Numbered from the stretch's first letter, positions 15,923 through 24,909 are shown. The stretch is DNA of 64,000 nucleotides from Chengkuizengella sediminis (GCF_010078385.1 NZ_SIJC01000001.1:124001-188000), one strand, 5' to 3'. Notes: generated by a model from the sequence alone, not told the origin. Numbers and translations: made by a program.

Positions 15923-18124
15923 ATGACAAAACCTTTAGATCCAAAGTTAATTCCTAAGTATGTTAATCAATTAGTGGTTCCCCCTGTATTTAAACCTTTC
16001 GTTGTAAGGGATCCATCTACAGGTGAAGTACTGAGTCACAACTATACAATTTTTACAACTGGGTTCAAACAACAACTTCTTCCACCAGATTTTCCTGAAA
16101 CACTTGTGTGGGGTTATGAGGGCATTATAGAAGATGGCTCTTGTTTCAGTGCTACTCCAGGACCTACTTTTGAAGCTGTTAAAGAAATACCTGTAAATGT
16201 TCAGTGGGTAAATAACCTTACTGATCCACATTTTCTTCCAGTGGATCCCACCCTGCACTGGGCAAATCCCAACAATATGCCCACACCAGAACCACCTTTT
16301 CAATCATTTCCACCGGGATATCCACTAGCCCAATGTCCAGTTCCTGTATCTACTCACTTGCACGGTGGAGAAGTTAGATCTGATTCTGATGGAGGTCCTG
16401 AATCGTGGTTTACAGCTGGAGAGGAAAAAACGGGGCCTAACTTCACTCAATCGCGCTTCACTTATCCAAACCAGCAGGAACCTTCTACCCTATGGTACCA
16501 TGATCATACACTTGGTATCACACGACTTAATGTTGTTGCTGGACTTTCTGGATTTTACTTGTTGAGAGATCCCAATAATGATATTGAACCTCTTCTTCCA
16601 AGTGGACCGTTTGAAATTCCTATCGTTATTCAGGACCGTTCATTTAATGAAGATGGTTCATTATTGTTCCCTAACATCGGTGTTAATCCAGAAGTACATC
16701 CTTATTGGGTTAATGATTTTTTAGGCAATTCCATTATGGTGAATGGTAAGGTTTGGCCAAACCTCGATGTTGAACGTAGGCAGTACCGTATTAGATTCCT
16801 TAATGGATCGAATTCCCGATTCTTTAATCTAAAACTATCAAACGATCAGTCGTTTATACAGATTGGTTCTGATGGAGGTTTTTTACGTTGTCCAGTGACA
16901 CTCACTGAACTTCTGATTGCACCAGCAGAACGTGCTGACGTGTTAATTGATTTTTCTAAAGTACGTCCAGGAACTAAAATTATTGTAACGAATGATGCTT
17001 TTGCTCCTTTCCCTGGTGGAGATCGACCAGATCCAGATACTACAGGGCAAATTATGCAGTTCACTGTGCTTGATACACCACCAGTACGACCAGTGAGGCT
17101 TCCACCCATACTAAATAACATACCTATACTGATTCCAGATGTTCCAAAACAAACCTTCACTCTAAATGTGGTGCGTGAAGAAACAGAACCTGGTCCTCGT
17201 GAATTATTATTGGACGGTCAAAGGTGGGAATCTCCAATCTCAGAAATGCCACAGGTTGGATCAACTGTGGATTGGGTTTTAGCTAATGTATCGGCAGCAA
17301 CCCATCCTATCCACGTACACTTGGTTCAGTTTCAAATGGTCAGTCGACAGCTCTTTGACTCTGTAAGATACTTAGCGGATTGGGAAAGTCTAAATGGTAA
17401 ACCTCCTCTCCAGCATCCAACGATCCCCTTAGATGTAGAACCCTATCTTATAGGCAAACCTATGGAGCCAGATTTGAATGAACAGGGATGGAAAGATACT
17501 TTTCGAGCAAACCCAAATGAAGTCACTATACTTCGACTTCGTTTTGCACCACAAAATATAGAATCAGGAGGTTCCAAACCTGGAGTAAATCAATTTTCAT
17601 TTGATCCTACAATCGGTCCTGGATATGTATGGCACTGCCATATTTTAGATCATGAAGATAATGATATGATGAGACCAATGAAGGTTGTATCTGGTCTTAT
17701 CCTCGAAAGCAATCCACAATCTTGTTGTGAGGTTGTTGTTGAAGGAAATACACAGTTGGTACCACCTGCATTAAATAATGCACCCATTTCTGATAGTAAA
17801 ACAGTCTTTGCTGAAATAGAAAAAGTATGTCCTGAAAAAGTTATTATTAGTGGTTTCCTTCGTAAGAGTATTACCTATACTGCAGTCTTAGATAACGGAG
17901 TTAAAGAAGATAATACGATTACTGACGATCTTCCTTTTCAGTGTATTATTGATCGAGAAGATGCGAATGAGAATGACTCTTTCATGGTTACCGGTTCAAC
18001 CGTTTTATGTGAGGTTTTTGCTAATACACAGAACTTTGGAGCACATCCTGAAACGAATGATGAAGTAGCTTATAATTTTATTGAAAAAGACATCATTAAG
18101 GTTTGTATCAGAAAAAATCAATAA
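15923..18124 (+). CDS. CotA-like multicopper oxidase with an extra C-terminal domain
   Basis: The first 590 residues are a three-cupredoxin oxidase of the CotA/bilirubin-oxidase type. All copper motifs are present in order: STHLHGGE, LWYHDHTLGIT, HPIHVHLVQFQM and GYVWHCHILDHEDNDMMRPM, the last supplying the type 1 copper Cys and an axial Met. No signal peptide is visible, as in spore-coat CotA. About 130 residues follow (from QSCCEVVVEGNTQL), with several Cys and a beta-rich segment VCPEKVIISGFLRKSITYTAV that recalls SPOCS (DUF3794) domains. Typical CotA, near 510 residues, lacks this. A spore-surface location is an inference. GGGAGG precedes the ATG. Confidence 0.88.
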   Translation: MTKPLDPKLIPKYVNQLVVPPVFKPFVVRDPSTGEVLSHNYTIFTTGFKQQLLPPDFPETLVWGYEGIIEDGSCFSATPGPTFEAVKEIPVNVQWVNNLTDPHFLPVDPTLHWANPNNMPTPEPPFQSFPPGYPLAQCPVPVSTHLHGGEVRSDSDGGPESWFTAGEEKTGPNFTQSRFTYPNQQEPSTLWYHDHTLGITRLNVVAGLSGFYLLRDPNNDIEPLLPSGPFEIPIVIQDRSFNEDGSLLFPNIGVNPEVHPYWVNDFLGNSIMVNGKVWPNLDVERRQYRIRFLNGSNSRFFNLKLSNDQSFIQIGSDGGFLRCPVTLTELLIAPAERADVLIDFSKVRPGTKIIVTNDAFAPFPGGDRPDPDTTGQIMQFTVLDTPPVRPVRLPPILNNIPILIPDVPKQTFTLNVVREETEPGPRELLLDGQRWESPISEMPQVGSTVDWVLANVSAATHPIHVHLVQFQMVSRQLFDSVRYLADWESLNGKPPLQHPTIPLDVEPYLIGKPMEPDLNEQGWKDTFRANPNEVTILRLRFAPQNIESGGSKPGVNQFSFDPTIGPGYVWHCHILDHEDNDMMRPMKVVSGLILESNPQSCCEVVVEGNTQLVPPALNNAPISDSKTVFAEIEKVCPEKVIISGFLRKSITYTAVLDNGVKEDNTITDDLPFQCIIDREDANENDSFMVTGSTVLCEVFANTQNFGAHPETNDEVAYNFIEKDIIKVCIRKNQ

Positions 18125-18183
18125 CTCTTAATAACCTAAGGATAAGGAAAGTAAATTACTATCAATTTAAGGAAGGAAAATAT

Positions 18184-18240
18184 CCCCAGAATAAAAATGC
18201 TGATGATTAGTTAGAAGTCGGTTGTTTTTTCATTCTGGGG
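18184..18240 (+). repeat. Long-looped inverted repeat after the oxidase gene
   Basis: CCCCAGAAT (18184-18192) is perfectly complementary to ATTCTGGGG (18232-18240), and A and T runs just inside extend the pairing with one bulged C. The loop is about 30 bases. There is no T run after the 3' arm, so it is not a standard terminator. Confidence 0.5.
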
Positions 18241-18330
18241 GTGACAAATTACCCATATAAATAATAAGGAATCTTCTTCTCTTCCTCAATTTCTAGCCTT
18301 ACTTATTTGTGTAGTGTAACCACAAGGTTA

Positions 18331-19041
18331 TTAATAGTTATAGCTATCATGCCTTTGCACCCATGCCATACTATAAGAGAGATCTTCTTCGTTACCACGC
18401 CCTTTTGGAACTAAGTCCATATATTGATATGCACTATTTACCATGTCCAAACCACGTGAATAAGTAGAATAAGTATGAAACACTTCGCCCTGCTCATTTT
18501 TATAAAAGACACTGATTCCATGCGCCTCATCGTGAGGGGCTTCGACAGTTCCAAAATTATAGAGCTTTTCTCCCTTTTCAATTTCTTCTTTAGTAAATGA
18601 AACTTTATAATCACGGTTAAAATCATTACTAAAGGATGAAACCCACTTAAATCTCCATCCCATGCGCTTTTTATACTCCTCTAATGTGCTTAATCCAGCT
18701 TTAGAAACAGCAATCATTGTAATATCTCTATGGTTGAGATGAACAATAGCTCCGTTAAAGTTATCTGCCCAAAAAGAACAACTCTTACAACCTTCTTTTT
18801 CATTAGGTCCAAACATAAAGTGATACACAATGAGTTGACTTCTTCCCTCAAAAAGCTGTTCTAGAGTTTCCTTACCATTTGGACCATCAAACACATATTC
18901 CTTTTCTACCCTTACCCAAGGGAGTTCTCGTCTATCACGACTCAATTGGTCTTTTTGAAGAGTAAATGCTTTTTCCTTTTCAAGGTGAGCCTTTCGTATT
19001 TCAAGCCATTCTTCTCTAGAAATTATTTTTTGATTATTCAT
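18331..19041 (-). CDS. DUF899 family thioredoxin-fold protein
   Basis: A 236-residue protein with the hallmarks of DUF899: an N-terminal EWLEIRKAHLEKEKAFTLQKD helix, RRELPWVRVEKEYVFDGP, then a thioredoxin-like core with LIVYHFMFGPNEKEGCKSCSFWADNF and a C-terminal HTYSTYSRGLDMVNSAYQYMDLVPKGR segment. The CKSC pair sits where a redox-active CxxC would be expected. The function of the family is not established. AGGAGG before the ATG supports the start. It is convergent with the oxidase and appears monocistronic. Confidence 0.88.
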   Translation of the reverse strand: MNNQKIISREEWLEIRKAHLEKEKAFTLQKDQLSRDRRELPWVRVEKEYVFDGPNGKETLEQLFEGRSQLIVYHFMFGPNEKEGCKSCSFWADNFNGAIVHLNHRDITMIAVSKAGLSTLEEYKKRMGWRFKWVSSFSNDFNRDYKVSFTKEEIEKGEKLYNFGTVEAPHDEAHGISVFYKNEQGEVFHTYSTYSRGLDMVNSAYQYMDLVPKGRGNEEDLSYSMAWVQRHDSYNY

Positions 19042-19180
19042 GAATATCCTCCTCTTTATTATTTAAATTAATCATAATGTTAATCTGAAATGTTACTTTT
19101 CAGTCACATATATTATGTGACTTTATGGTAACATATTTATTTTTATTTTGCAAGGAATATTGCATTGATTTATTAGTTCA

Positions 19181-19205
19181 TTCATGAAAAAATAGTAGGA
19201 AGTGG
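19181..19205 (-). other. Possible difSL-like recombination site upstream of xerS
   Basis: Read on the minus strand this segment gives a CTATTTTTTCATGAA core next to CACTTCCTA. From memory, the streptococcal difSL site used by XerS lies directly upstream of xerS and has a similar A/T core with TTTTCATGAA. The resemblance is partial and was not checked by alignment. Confidence 0.3.
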
Positions 19206-19257
19206 ATATTCTAATGTTTAAACATCTTAATGATAGATTTTTATCAGGGGGGAATTT

Positions 19258-20361
19258 ATGATGAACATTATAAAATTAAAAGATAGACAAGAACTAGATA
19301 GAATAATTCCAACGATGCCTTGGTATATTGAAAAATTTATCAATCACAAATTACAGGATCTTTCACCGTCTACTTTACTTGAATATGTTAGAGATTATAG
19401 TACTTTTCTATCTTGGTTACTAGCTGAAGGTTTATCTGATGTTAAAAATATAAAAGATGTTCCTTTAGAGCACTTAGAGAAGCTACATACAGAAAGTATT
19501 GATAATTTCAGAGCATTTTTGGCAACTAGAAAAGAGAATTCCAATGCTAAAATCACGATTACTAGGAAACTCTCCTCTCTTCGATCACTTTTCCATTACT
19601 TAAGTCAAATAGCAGAAGACGAGAACTTTTATCCACTTTTGAAAAGAAACGTCATGGCTAAGATTGAAATTAAAAGAACGAATAAAACGAAAGAAATAGC
19701 AAATAAATTAGAAGGAAAGTTATTACAAGAAAGTGAAATCGTAGAGTTTATTGATTATGTTAAATCTGGTTATGAACAGGACATTTCAAAAAATAAACAA
19801 GCTTTATATTTTTATCACCACAACAAGGATAGAGATGTCTGCATTATTAGCCTAATTCTCCATTCTGGTTTGCGGGTTTCAGAAGTTGTTAATTTAACCC
19901 TAGATGATATTGATTTGAAAAAACAAACCGTTTATGTATATAGAAAAGGGAATCATGATGAAACTTTTAAAACTAGAGTATTTTTTAGAAATCATGCGAT
20001 TGAGTATATACAAAATTACTTATCCAATCGAGGTTCAATTTATAAATCACAGAAAAAAGAGAAAGCTTTCTTTCTTACTATTCCAAATGGAGCACAACAA
20101 GGGAAAAGAATGTCTAAACGTGCTATTCAAGAAATGGTCATTAAATATGCAAAAAGGTTCGGAAAGCCTTATTTAACTGTTCATAAACTAAGACATTCTT
20201 TCGCAACAGATTATTATTTACAAAATGATTTATATAAAACACAAGAACAATTAGGACATGCTTCAACCGATACGACACAAATCTACGCACATTTAACAGA
20301 CAAAACAATGGAAAAAGCGATTGATCGTAGAATTAGTGAAAATGAACGTAATAACAATTGA
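19258..20361 (+). CDS. xerS: Tyrosine recombinase XerS-like
   Basis: A 367-residue tyrosine recombinase whose length, N-terminal MPWYIEKFINHKLQDLSPSTL and interior motifs fit XerS, the single-recombinase chromosome dimer resolvase of some Firmicutes. Catalytic residues are all visible: Arg in HSGLRVSEVV, Lys in YVYRKGNHDE, His-x-x-Arg in HKLRHSFATDYY, His in EQLGHASTDTT and the nucleophile Tyr in QIYAHLTDKT. It contains the internal segment after LESEIVEFIDYVKSG-like residues seen in XerS. A GGGGGG box precedes tandem ATG codons. It stands alone rather than in a prophage context, favouring a housekeeping role. Confidence 0.8.
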   Translation: MMNIIKLKDRQELDRIIPTMPWYIEKFINHKLQDLSPSTLLEYVRDYSTFLSWLLAEGLSDVKNIKDVPLEHLEKLHTESIDNFRAFLATRKENSNAKITITRKLSSLRSLFHYLSQIAEDENFYPLLKRNVMAKIEIKRTNKTKEIANKLEGKLLQESEIVEFIDYVKSGYEQDISKNKQALYFYHHNKDRDVCIISLILHSGLRVSEVVNLTLDDIDLKKQTVYVYRKGNHDETFKTRVFFRNHAIEYIQNYLSNRGSIYKSQKKEKAFFLTIPNGAQQGKRMSKRAIQEMVIKYAKRFGKPYLTVHKLRHSFATDYYLQNDLYKTQEQLGHASTDTTQIYAHLTDKTMEKAIDRRISENERNNN

Positions 20362-20436
20362 CTATTTATAATAATTCTTATATAATAACTATTATAAATA
20401 AATTACTTATTACATTTTGGAGAGGAGTTTTTTTAA

Positions 20437-20877
20437 ATGAATGAGAACTTAAAAGGATTATTAAACCAACAATTAGCCAACATGAATGTACTTTACACAA
20501 AACTTCATCACTATCACTGGTTTGTAAAAGGGGAGCACTTTTTTACATTACATGAGAAATTTGAAGAACTGTATAATGAGGTTACTGGTTATTCAGATGA
20601 AATTGCTGAAAATATGTTGGCTTCTGGTGCTATTCCAGCCTCAAGTTTAAAAGATTACTTAACACTATCTACCATTGAAGAAGCTACAGATGGACTTTCA
20701 TCTAATGAAATGGTTCAATCTGTTATTAATGACTTCTCTCAAATCGGAGAAGAAATTAAACAAGCGATTGAATTGGCTGATAATGAGAATGCGATTAGAA
20801 TAGCAGATTTACTTGAAGGAATTGTAATAAGTTTAGAGAAACATCAATGGATGTTAAATGCATACTTAGGTAAATAA
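20437..20877 (+). CDS. dps: Dps family ferritin-like DNA-protection protein
   Basis: A 146-residue four-helix protein of the Dps/MrgA family, which oxidises and stores iron and protects DNA from peroxide. The ferroxidase motif spans YTKLHHYHWFVKGEHFFTLHEKFEELY and YSDEIAENML, supplying the intersubunit His, Asp and Glu ligands. GGAGAGGAG precedes the ATG. A paralogue of almost equal length lies at 41177-41614. Peroxide or starvation induction is usual for the family, but I see no clear PerR box. Confidence 0.92.
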   Translation: MNENLKGLLNQQLANMNVLYTKLHHYHWFVKGEHFFTLHEKFEELYNEVTGYSDEIAENMLASGAIPASSLKDYLTLSTIEEATDGLSSNEMVQSVINDFSQIGEEIKQAIELADNENAIRIADLLEGIVISLEKHQWMLNAYLGK

Positions 20878-20891
20878 GATAACTATAAATG

Positions 20892-20927
20892 TTTAAATGC
20901 CTATTCTTATTAGAATAGGCATTTAAA
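20892..20927. terminator. Strong hairpin between dps and a convergent gene
   Basis: A perfect 16-bp stem pairs 20892-20907 with 20912-20927 around the loop TATT; the stem core is GCCTATTCT. Flanking A/T runs allow termination in either direction. Confidence 0.75.
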
Positions 20928-20979
20928 ATATAAATCAACTTTTTTTTAGAAAATATCAATTCAACTATAATTCTTAATC

Positions 20980-21210
20980 TTAATTATTTTTCTCATTTCC
21001 CCGCTTAAAATTCCCTGTAAGTTTGGCTAATATAAGTTGAATTGCATAATCATCCTTGCCTTCTATATTAGATAAAAACTTTTTTGATTCTTTTTCACTT
21101 AACGTTTTGATCATTCTGTTATCCCAATAAATCATCGTTTTATTCGCTTTAGTTATCTTATAACTGAATGGGTTTTCCTTTAAACGATCTCTTTTATCTA
21201 TATCCCCCAT
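20980..21210 (-). CDS. Small conserved hypothetical protein (76 residues)
   Basis: The protein begins MGDIDKRDRLKENPFSY, has a central KTMIYWDNRMIKTLSEKESKKF strand-helix and ends LAKLTGNFKRGNEKNN. I recall similar short proteins in Bacillus species with the pattern ENPF.Y....K....I.W....VK.L and a C-terminal LILAKITGNFKRGNE, so it seems a conserved cytoplasmic protein of unknown function. No membrane segment or signal peptide. The ribosome binding site is weak and somewhat distant. Confidence 0.65.
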   Translation of the reverse strand: MGDIDKRDRLKENPFSYKITKANKTMIYWDNRMIKTLSEKESKKFLSNIEGKDDYAIQLILAKLTGNFKRGNEKNN

Positions 21211-21293
21211 TTTGCTTCTTCACTCTCCAATCCTATGTTTCATCCGGGTTTTATTACAGATTGAAATCACTCTTGTGCTCTATATCGCTCATA

Positions 21294-21791
21294 TTAACTG
21301 ACTATCATACTAGATTTCAAGTCTTCTATTTGTTTTATATGTCTTTGTTCATGAATGCCTATAAATTCCAAGTATTGATCTAAGTTTAAACGACCTAAAA
21401 AAGGATGTGACAAAGAAAGATGTGACAAAAGGCTATGATCTTCAATATTATTTAAAATACCAATCAATTGATCTCTTGACTCACTTAATAGACTCAAAAT
21501 ATCTTGTTTTGACATGTATTGATCAGATGGTTGAATATTGTCTGGGGCTTCCCTTTTTATCGTTCGATTCGTTACAATCTCAAATGATTTGATTGTTGTT
21601 GGATTTTGTTTGTTTTTTTGGATTACATGTTTGAAACCAGCTTGAATAGCGTATTCAGTTAAATACAAATGGTGAAGAACTTGCACTATATTCCAATCAT
21701 CATTTGTCCGCTTTTGGTTTATTTGTTCATTATTCATATCCTCTACACTTTGGATTAACTTATTTCTAATCTCTGTTACAAACTCCATCAT
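21294..21791 (-). CDS. DinB family protein
   Basis: A 165-residue four-helix bundle protein of the DinB/YfiT metal-binding superfamily. The expected histidine triad is present: His in VQVLHHLYLTE, and two in IGIHEQRHIKQIEDL at the C-terminus. Such proteins include bacillithiol-dependent transferases and metal-dependent hydrolases, but most are uncharacterised. The start is one of two adjacent ATG codons (21791 or 21788) after GTAGGA. Cytoplasmic. No operon partner is obvious; Ogt lies 70 bases further on the same strand side. Confidence 0.8.
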   Translation of the reverse strand: MMEFVTEIRNKLIQSVEDMNNEQINQKRTNDDWNIVQVLHHLYLTEYAIQAGFKHVIQKNKQNPTTIKSFEIVTNRTIKREAPDNIQPSDQYMSKQDILSLLSESRDQLIGILNNIEDHSLLSHLSLSHPFLGRLNLDQYLEFIGIHEQRHIKQIEDLKSSMIVS

Positions 21792-21860
21792 TTCCTACAC
21801 CCCATTTTTATAGTTTAAATCTTTATATATATATTCTATGAGATGCATATCATAACCTGC

Positions 21861-22334
21861 TCAATGAAAAGCTATATTTTCGTGATTCAATAACCACTCT
21901 TTTCTCCATAATCCTCCACCATAGCCTACTAACTTCCCATTACTGCCCATAACTCTATGGCAAGGGATAATGATCACAATTTTGTTTTTATTATTGGCAT
22001 TCCCAATTGCTCTTACTGCTTTTTCATTCCCAATTCTTTCTGCTACAGTTTTATAAGATACTGCTTCTCCAAAAGGAATACGAGTTAGTTCGTTCCATAC
22101 TGTATTCTGAAATTCTGTGCCATTTAAATGTAAATTCAAATCAAATTTCACTCTTGACCCTGCAAAGTATTCATCCAATTGTTTAAAGGTTTCTTTTAAA
22201 ATTGAAGGGATTTTTGTTGAAGCTTGCTCTTTCTCTTCCTCCACAAAATTAACTTCTATTAACTGATTGTCAACACTTTTACATTGTATTAATCCGACTG
22301 GTGAAGAATAGTACTGTATATATTCGCTGTTCAT
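21861..22334 (-). CDS. ogt: Methylated-DNA-protein cysteine methyltransferase (Ogt type)
   Basis: A 157-residue suicide repair enzyme that removes methyl groups from O6-methylguanine. The active-site motif is IIPCHRVMGSNGKLVGYGGGLWRKEWLL, with the acceptor Cys in PCHRV, preceded by AVRAIGNANNKN, the Arg-finger and asparagine hinge. The N-terminal half is the short Ogt-type domain without an Ada regulatory region. GGAGGGAGC lies just upstream of the start. It appears to be a single gene. Confidence 0.92.
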   Translation of the reverse strand: MNSEYIQYYSSPVGLIQCKSVDNQLIEVNFVEEEKEQASTKIPSILKETFKQLDEYFAGSRVKFDLNLHLNGTEFQNTVWNELTRIPFGEAVSYKTVAERIGNEKAVRAIGNANNKNKIVIIIPCHRVMGSNGKLVGYGGGLWRKEWLLNHENIAFH

Positions 22335-22406
22335 AGGATGAGCTCCCTCCTTATTTATTTAACTATACAATACATAAGAAGAAAAAGTTTTTAAAATATT
22401 GCTTTG

Positions 22407-23054
22407 TTATTTTTTCTCTCCCCAATGATTCACATATATTAATTTACTTATTTCTTCCCTTTTAGCCCATTTACTTGTTTCCAATATTGGGGCTTCTGGA
22501 TATTCATCTGTATAACCAAGAGATAACAATGCTACTGGATCTATGTGAGGTGGAATTTTCATAATTTCTCTTATATCATTTTTTTTATAAAAGCTGACCC
22601 AACCTAATGCAATTCCTTCTGCACAAGAAGCAAGCCACATATTTTGAATCGAGCAAGCAACAGACATCATATCTGTTTCAGGAATAGAATTTCGACCAAG
22701 TACATGAGTGCCTCCTCTTGTTGGATCACAGGTAACACAAATGGTAATTGGAGCTTCCTTTAATCCCTCAACTTTTAAACTTAAAAAATGATCTTGACGT
22801 TCACCCTCATAATGAATCGCCAAAGCCCGTCTTTCTTTATCCGCTGCCCAGGCAAGTTGTTCCTTTATTTTTTGTGAACGAACGATAATAAAATTCCATG
22901 GTTGCATAAATCCAACAGATGGTGCATGGTGTCCTGCTTCAATGATTCTTTCAATCACTTCTTCTGGTATACATTTAGTTAAAAATGAACGAACATCTCT
23001 TCTTTTACGGATCACCTTATAAATTGCATCTCGCTCTTGATCAGAAAACATCAT
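22407..23054 (-). CDS. bluB: 5,6-dimethylbenzimidazole synthase BluB
   Basis: A 215-residue flavin-destructase-type nitroreductase. RDVRSFLTKCIPEEVIERII, AGHHAPSVGFMQPWNFIIV and EGIALGWVSFY follow the BluB pattern and distinguish it from ordinary nitroreductases. BluB cannibalises FMNH2 with oxygen to give the lower ligand of vitamin B12. AAGGGGG lies before tandem ATG codons (23054 and 23051); the frame runs 23 codons further upstream without support. No other cobalamin gene is present in the window, so it is an orphan here, perhaps used for remodelling salvaged cobamides. Confidence 0.85.
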   Translation of the reverse strand: MMFSDQERDAIYKVIRKRRDVRSFLTKCIPEEVIERIIEAGHHAPSVGFMQPWNFIIVRSQKIKEQLAWAADKERRALAIHYEGERQDHFLSLKVEGLKEAPITICVTCDPTRGGTHVLGRNSIPETDMMSVACSIQNMWLASCAEGIALGWVSFYKKNDIREIMKIPPHIDPVALLSLGYTDEYPEAPILETSKWAKREEISKLIYVNHWGEKK

Positions 23055-23214
23055 TTTCCCCCTTAAAGTGGTATACCATATCTTATTCAATATGATGTTC
23101 AACGAGTTACAAAACCCTTTCAAATTATACTTTAGTTTCCTTAAAAAACAATAAAGATAAATATATATTTAAATTAAAATTTTTCATTTTTTATTTTATA
23201 ATTTTACATACCAT

Positions 23215-23547
23215 TTGGGTAATAAAGATATAAACAATGATAATATACAAACATATTACAGCATCCCATTTTCTCTTTATCCTGAATGTAGAATTGCCTT
23301 TCCTAACCCTGTTCATATTAAAAAATCAATTCAACAATTTAACCCCACTCTAGTTCATATTGCTATACCATTCAACATGGGTTTATTAGGACATCATAAT
23401 GCTAAAAAGTACAACATTCCTATGGTTGCTTCTTATCACACAAATTTTGATCAATACTTATCTTACTATAAAATTCAATGGATGGAACCCATCTTGTATT
23501 TTTGGATGATCATTATAACAAACTTTGGATATACAAACGCCCACTAG
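23215..23547 (+). pseudogene. Remnant of a family 4 glycosyltransferase
   Basis: This 110-codon frame starts only at a TTG without a ribosome binding site. It encodes the pattern SIPFSLYPECRIAFPNP, FNPTLVHIAIPFNMGLLGHHNAKKYNIPMVASYHTNFDQYLSYY, which is the interior of the N-terminal Rossmann domain of GT4 enzymes of the MgtA/UGDG-synthase type. The first 40-odd residues and the whole C-terminal UDP-sugar-binding domain (about 250 residues) are missing. A terminator follows directly. I read it as a gene fragment left after deletion. Confidence 0.7.
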
Positions 23548-23571
23548 TTTATAATTTAGTGGACGTTTTTT
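23536..23571 (+). terminator. Terminator after the glycosyltransferase remnant
   Basis: AACGCCCACTA (23536-23546) pairs with TAGTGGACGTT (23557-23567) with one mismatch, followed by a T run. It presumably served the original gene. Confidence 0.7.
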
Positions 23572-23583
23572 ATTAACATTAAA

Positions 23584-24870
23584 TTAAGTTTCTTGTGTTT
23601 TTAGTGAAGGCTGTTTAAGAATATCAACATAATAATATCTAAGCGTGATAATCAACAAACATCCCCCTCCTGTCAAAGGCAACCAGAATGCAGGTATTAC
23701 ATTTAAAACACTGCCAGATGTAATCATGGCTAAAGGAACAAATACTTTAACGATTGAAATTGCAACACTAATCACTCTTCCTCTCAATTCGTCTGGAACT
23801 AATTTTTGCAACATTGTCATAACTGGGATATCTACAAAAGCAATCACAACTCCATAAGTCATATGAATCAAGGAATAATAAATCGTATAAAACAGCTTGT
23901 ATTCAAAACTAAAAATGAGCAGTGGCGCTCCCATGAGGAGTATTAATATTGAACTAATAAAAGTTAATAAAGTTAGTAATTTGTTATATTCCATTAATCG
24001 ATCATTTAACTTACTTACGACAATAGCTCCTAATAACATCCCTACAGAAAATGAAGCTTCAATGATACCAAAGGAAACTGAACTTAATTCAATGACATTC
24101 GTTAATATATACGGTACTGGAACTACAACTGAAAATGTAGAAAAAAAGTTGATAAATATAAATAAAATCATCATACCTAGTAAATTTTTTTGATTAAAAA
24201 GAAATATTAATCCATCTTTCATATCGCTAAAAATTTTGATCTTCTCACTTTTATCCTTTTTCTCTTCAACATTAAATTTAAAGTTAATAAACAACTCTGA
24301 CATACCTGATATCATAAAAGAAAATGCATTAATTAGAATAAATGTTTTTATGTCAATAAATGCGTACACTATACCACCTAATACTGGCCCTAAAATAAAG
24401 GAAGCTGATAAAATCATTCTAGATATAGCATTCATCTTCATCAAATTCTTTTCTTTCACGATATTTGGTTTAGCAGACTCTGAACACACAGAGAATAATG
24501 TGCTTAGTATATTTAGTATCAGTGTTACAGCATAGATCCAGATCAAATTAAATTGAACAAAACTGACAATGAACAATATAAGTAATACAATTCCACTAAT
24601 TAAATCTGTCCCAACAATAATCATCTTTCGATTTAAACGATCTGTTAAAACTCCTGCTACTGGACCTAATATAACGGTAGGTAAAATGGATAATACTAAG
24701 TTCGTTGCAAATGAAAGTCCGGAACCTGTTACAGTTAGAATGTATAAACTAATTGCAAAAGAATATACAGATGTACCAAATAATGAAACAAATTGACCTG
24801 AACAAAATAATATAAAGTTTTTTAAATCTGATTTTGGATCTCGGAACGTTTTGATTAGATTACTATACAA
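23584..24870 (-). CDS. MFS drug-efflux-type transporter, copy 1
   Basis: A 428-residue, 12-helix transporter of the MFS_3/Mef-EntS type. The loop 2-3 motif A is present as GVLTDRLNRKMIIVG, and LVPDELRGRVISV is the matching second-half motif. It is about two-thirds identical by eye to copy 2 at 26404-27693. It probably exports a drug or small metabolite by proton antiport. The frame extends through GGGGGGAG, which is the ribosome binding site for a TTG at 24870, so that TTG is taken as the start. It follows the MerR-methyltransferase gene at 25078 and a structured leader shared with copy 2. Confidence 0.85.
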   Translation of the reverse strand: MYSNLIKTFRDPKSDLKNFILFCSGQFVSLFGTSVYSFAISLYILTVTGSGLSFATNLVLSILPTVILGPVAGVLTDRLNRKMIIVGTDLISGIVLLILFIVSFVQFNLIWIYAVTLILNILSTLFSVCSESAKPNIVKEKNLMKMNAISRMILSASFILGPVLGGIVYAFIDIKTFILINAFSFMISGMSELFINFKFNVEEKKDKSEKIKIFSDMKDGLIFLFNQKNLLGMMILFIFINFFSTFSVVVPVPYILTNVIELSSVSFGIIEASFSVGMLLGAIVVSKLNDRLMEYNKLLTLLTFISSILILLMGAPLLIFSFEYKLFYTIYYSLIHMTYGVVIAFVDIPVMTMLQKLVPDELRGRVISVAISIVKVFVPLAMITSGSVLNVIPAFWLPLTGGGCLLIITLRYYYVDILKQPSLKTQET

Positions 24871-24909
24871 GTAATTCTCCCCCCTTTTAAGTGTCAAGAA
24901 AAGTCTTAA

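Noticed and set aside
16365-16565. Short frame within the multicopper oxidase
   Set aside because: Shadow of the oxidase, which has intact copper motifs through this stretch.
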